A program made the position numbers and the translations under genes. From the NCBI GenBank assembly GCA_028868335.1, contig JAGWUU010000041.1, positions 1 through 15,054 on the forward strand: a DNA stretch of 15,054 nt, read 5' to 3'. This document shows, piece after piece, positions 13,281 through 15,054 of this stretch (the first letter of the stretch is position 1; every line of letters starts with the position of its first letter). The notes under the pieces are model-generated. The model searched no databases. It was given only the letters and a program-made list of their open reading frames with translations, and had not been told where the DNA came from. This DNA is from Sphingomonadales bacterium (GTDB taxonomy: Bacteria > Pseudomonadota > Alphaproteobacteria > Sphingomonadales > Sphingomonadaceae).

Positions 13281-14204
13281 TCAGAGCGAAAGCCCCGCCG
13301 TCTCGTCCAGTCCGGCCATCAGGTTGAGGTTCTGCACCGCCGCCCCGCTCGCCCCCTTGCCGAGGTTGTCGAGCCGGGCAACCAGCCGTGCCTGGCTGCC
13401 GTCGCGGCTGCCATAGACGTAGAGATCGAGCCGGTCGGACGGCACCATCGAGCCGCGCAGCAACAGTTCGTCCGGGTTCTCCTGGTTGACTCGCACGACC
13501 TTGCTGCCCGCATAGAAATCGGCGAGGCAATCGCGCAGCCCATCGGTCGGCGCGGCATGGTCCATCAGACCGAGGTGCAGCGGCACCTCAACCACCATGC
13601 CCCGATGTGCCGCGATCACGGCGGGGGCGAACAGCGGAGCGTGGGCAAGCCCGGCATAGGCCTGCATCTCGGGTACGTGCTTGTGACCCATGGCGAGGCC
13701 ATAGTCGCGAAAGGCGATGTCGGGATCGGCCTCGAACCGTGCGATCAGCGCCTTGCCGCCGCCCGAATAGCCCGAGACGGCGTGGCAGACATAGGGCCAG
13801 TCGCTGGGCAGCAGGGCATTGCGCACCAGCGGGGCGAGCAGGCCGATGAAGCCGGTGGGATAGCAGCCGGGATTGCTCACCAGTTGGGCTTCCGCCACCT
13901 TGGCGCGCCCGATCACTTCGGGGAAGCCATAGGTCCAGCCCGGCGCGACGCGGTGGGCGCTGGAGGCGTCGACGATCCGCACCTTGCTGCCTTCGGCGAG
14001 CGCCACGGCCTCGATCGCCGCATCGTCGGGCAGGCACAGCACGGCGAAATCGGCGGCATGAAAGGCATCGCGCCGCGCCGCCGGGTCCTTGCGCGCGGCA
14101 TCGTCGAGCAGGATCAGCTCGAATTCGTCGCGGGGGGAAAGCCGCTCGACGATTTCGAGTCCGGTGGTGCCGACGGCGCCGTCGATGAAAACTGTATGGG
14201 CCAT
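13281..14204 (-). CDS. argC: N-acetyl-gamma-glutamyl-phosphate reductase, short (type 2) form
   Basis: This gene encodes 307 residues that make N-acetylglutamate semialdehyde from N-acetylglutamyl phosphate with NADPH, the third step of arginine synthesis. The N-terminus FIDGAVGTTGLEI is the short-form version of the dinucleotide loop. VDASSAHR lies in the middle, and the nucleophilic cysteine sits in SNPGCYPTGFIGLL (about residue 114). SGYSGGGKALI, GHKHVPEMQ and the ending DNLGKGASGAAVQNLNLM complete the family pattern. The length fits the ~310-residue type 2 ArgC, not the ~345-residue E. coli form. The ribosome binding site before ATG 14204 is weak. The gene lies 62 bp after the SH3-like gene on the same strand. 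The 220-bp region after its stop holds only a small inverted repeat (13208-13224). Confidence 0.95.
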   Translation of the reverse strand: MAHTVFIDGAVGTTGLEIVERLSPRDEFELILLDDAARKDPAARRDAFHAADFAVLCLPDDAAIEAVALAEGSKVRIVDASSAHRVAPGWTYGFPEVIGRAKVAEAQLVSNPGCYPTGFIGLLAPLVRNALLPSDWPYVCHAVSGYSGGGKALIARFEADPDIAFRDYGLAMGHKHVPEMQAYAGLAHAPLFAPAVIAAHRGMVVEVPLHLGLMDHAAPTDGLRDCLADFYAGSKVVRVNQENPDELLLRGSMVPSDRLDLYVYGSRDGSQARLVARLDNLGKGASGAAVQNLNLMAGLDETAGLSL

Positions 14205-14266
14205 ATGGGGTACTCGCGATGCGGTCCGGATGGGTCCGGGCGCGGGGAAGGGAGGGGACGGAGGCG

Positions 14267-14608
14267 TTACCCTCGTCGCTCTTCCAGCGATTCGAGCGGC
14301 AGATAGCCGACGAAGCCGTCATCCCCCGCCTGGCCCCAGGCCCAGCCACCGGCAATGTCCAGCACGTTGAACAGGGTGCCGCCCGCCAGATCGTCCACCG
14401 CCTCGGCATCGGGGCGGCCCAGCTTGCGCAGCGTGGCACCGGCGGTCGCCACCGTGCGCGGCATGGGTACGGCGTAGTGCGGCACGAAGCAGCGCCCCGC
14501 AAGGCGGATATGCGCAAGATCGCCGCGCACCGGCCAGTGGCCGACGTCGAGCTTTTCGGCAGGACCCGAAAGGGCAAGCTGCCCGGAAGGAATTGCGGTC
14601 TGCTCCAA
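14267..14608 (-). CDS. Lone SH3-like domain, probably the N-terminal part of an NlpC/P60 (C40) endopeptidase
   Basis: About 113 residues if TTG 14608 is the start. The frame stays open further upstream, and GTG or TTG codons there are alternatives; no ribosome binding site decides. The sequence GDLAHIRLAGRCFVPHYAVPMP (29-50), followed by a second strand-rich half ending GGWAWGQAGDDGFVGYLPLESL (87-108), resembles the N-terminal SH3 region of C40 cysteine peptidases common in sphingomonads. In those proteins an NlpC/P60 catalytic domain follows at once. Here the frame stops three residues after LEE, and argC begins 62 bp later, so the catalytic domain is absent. It is either a stand-alone wall-binding protein or a truncated relic. 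No signal peptide is visible. Confidence 0.55.
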   Translation of the reverse strand: MEQTAIPSGQLALSGPAEKLDVGHWPVRGDLAHIRLAGRCFVPHYAVPMPRTVATAGATLRKLGRPDAEAVDDLAGGTLFNVLDIAGGWAWGQAGDDGFVGYLPLESLEERRG

Positions 14609-14637
14609 GGTCTTTACGTACCCCCACTCAGCAAGGC

Positions 14638-14679
14638 GCGCGCTTACCGCGCGCAAGCGCCGCAGTAAAGCGCGCTTGC
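14638..14679 (-). other. Two overlapping, mutually exclusive hairpins
   Basis: GCGCGCTTAC (14638-14647) can pair with 14665-14675 (one bulge), while GCAAGCGC (14653-14660) can pair with 14672-14679. The two use the same bases 14672-14675, so only one can form. They lie between the protease gene and the SH3-like gene. There is no T-tract. The area is very GC-rich, so chance is likely. Confidence 0.25.
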
Positions 14680-14711
14680 ACACGGCGTCCCGAATCGATG
14701 CCTGCGCGGTT

Positions 14712-15054
14712 CTAGCGATGGGCGATGGCGAGCATGCCGGCGTTGAAGTCGGTCGTGTTGCGCCGCAGCCCGCGTATGCGGAAGGCCTCATAGCAACCAC
14801 CGTAGATCGCGCCGCGTCCGGGCGGCCAGGGATCGTGGATGCGGAGCGCCGAACCGCCCATCGCCATGTCGCCCGAAGACCACAGCGCGCTGACCACGAC
14901 CACGTGCCCGCCATGGGTGCCGCCGCTGCTCCAGTTGCCCGCCACCCACAGTGGTCCGTGGCGGATCATGTCGGCCAGTTCGGAAACCGTCCAGCGGCGC
15001 GGCGCGTGGAAGGTGAGATGATGTTCGGTGAGGAAAGTCTGGATATTCTCGGTC
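14712..15054 (-). CDS. Papain-like (C39/AvrRpt2-like) cysteine protease, 3' part only
   Basis: The frame enters from the right edge and ends at 14712; about 113 C-terminal residues are visible. WTVSELADMIRHGPLWVAGN is followed by GGTHGGHVVVVSALW, where the histidine before VVVV is the likely catalytic His. ALRIHDPWPPGRGAIYGGCYEAF then holds the acidic or polar partner (DPWPPG). This order, with GPLWV, HxVVV and DPxPxG, is that of papain-like cysteine protease domains of the C39-like/AvrRpt2 group. The nucleophilic cysteine would lie outside the window, so activity cannot be judged. Some members act in toxin systems or envelope processing; nothing visible here decides. It precedes the SH3-like gene by about 100 bp on the same strand. 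Confidence 0.6.
   Translation of the reverse strand, partial: TENIQTFLTEHHLTFHAPRRWTVSELADMIRHGPLWVAGNWSSGGTHGGHVVVVSALWSSGDMAMGGSALRIHDPWPPGRGAIYGGCYEAFRIRGLRRNTTDFNAGMLAIAHR

Noticed and set aside
13269..14306. 345-codon plus-strand open frame
   Set aside because: It is antisense to argC, with no recognisable motif.
1..15054. CRISPR array, tRNA or rRNA genes
   Set aside because: No regularly spaced repeats, tRNA cloverleaf or rRNA-like sequence was seen on either strand.

Overview
The window is GC-rich chromosomal DNA, almost certainly from an alphaproteobacterium and most likely from Sphingomonadales (the Sphingomonas/Novosphingobium/Erythrobacter group). This is inferred from the short type 2 ArgC, the Bpt-type leucyltransferase, an aquaporin-based arsenic operon, a glnB-glnA pair and very high third-position GC. 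I ran no search; all family calls come from motifs read in the translations.

Layout, left to right. (1) 1-3075: the 5' part of a 3-hydroxyisobutyrate-dehydrogenase-like gene leaves the window on the minus strand. A VanZ-like membrane protein, threonine ammonia-lyase (ilvA) and aspartate/glutamate leucyltransferase (bpt) follow on the plus strand. (2) 3072-4623: a compact minus-strand arsenic operon, arsR-arsC-aqpS, with a perfect palindromic operator in front of arsR. ArsC would reduce arsenate and the AqpS-type channel would let arsenite out; no ArsB or Acr3 pump is present. (3) 4758-6313: an aldehyde dehydrogenase with its own hairpin terminator and an upstream operator-like palindrome. (4) 6406-7718: two tandem paralogous genes for small exported TonB-C-like proteins. 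Each has a similar terminator hairpin, and the two share an identical 29-bp leader element.

(5) 7927-10570: a phage-type GH24 lysozyme gene. Eighteen bases before its start codon lies a complete, apparently intact 2005-bp IS1595-family transposon with 26-bp inverted repeats and a perfect 8-bp target duplication. It carries the transposase, a 54-codon gene coupled to it by TAATG, and a convergent DUF3800 passenger gene. The left inverted repeat holds an outward extended -10 motif aimed at the lysozyme gene. (6) 10571-13068: about 420 bp without a recognisable gene, then the nitrogen operon glnB-glnA on the minus strand. It has a candidate sigma-54 promoter, GC hairpins between the genes and a classic terminator after glnA. 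(7) 13281-15054: argC, a lone SH3-like domain gene that looks like the N-terminal part of an NlpC/P60 endopeptidase, and the 3' part of a papain-like cysteine protease gene running off the right edge.

The ordinary core genes (ilvA, bpt, glnA, glnB, argC) serve amino-acid and nitrogen metabolism and protein turnover. The parts most worth a second look are the passenger-bearing IS1595 element and its possible activation of the lysozyme gene, the duplicated TonB-C genes with their conserved leader, and the truncated SH3 gene.
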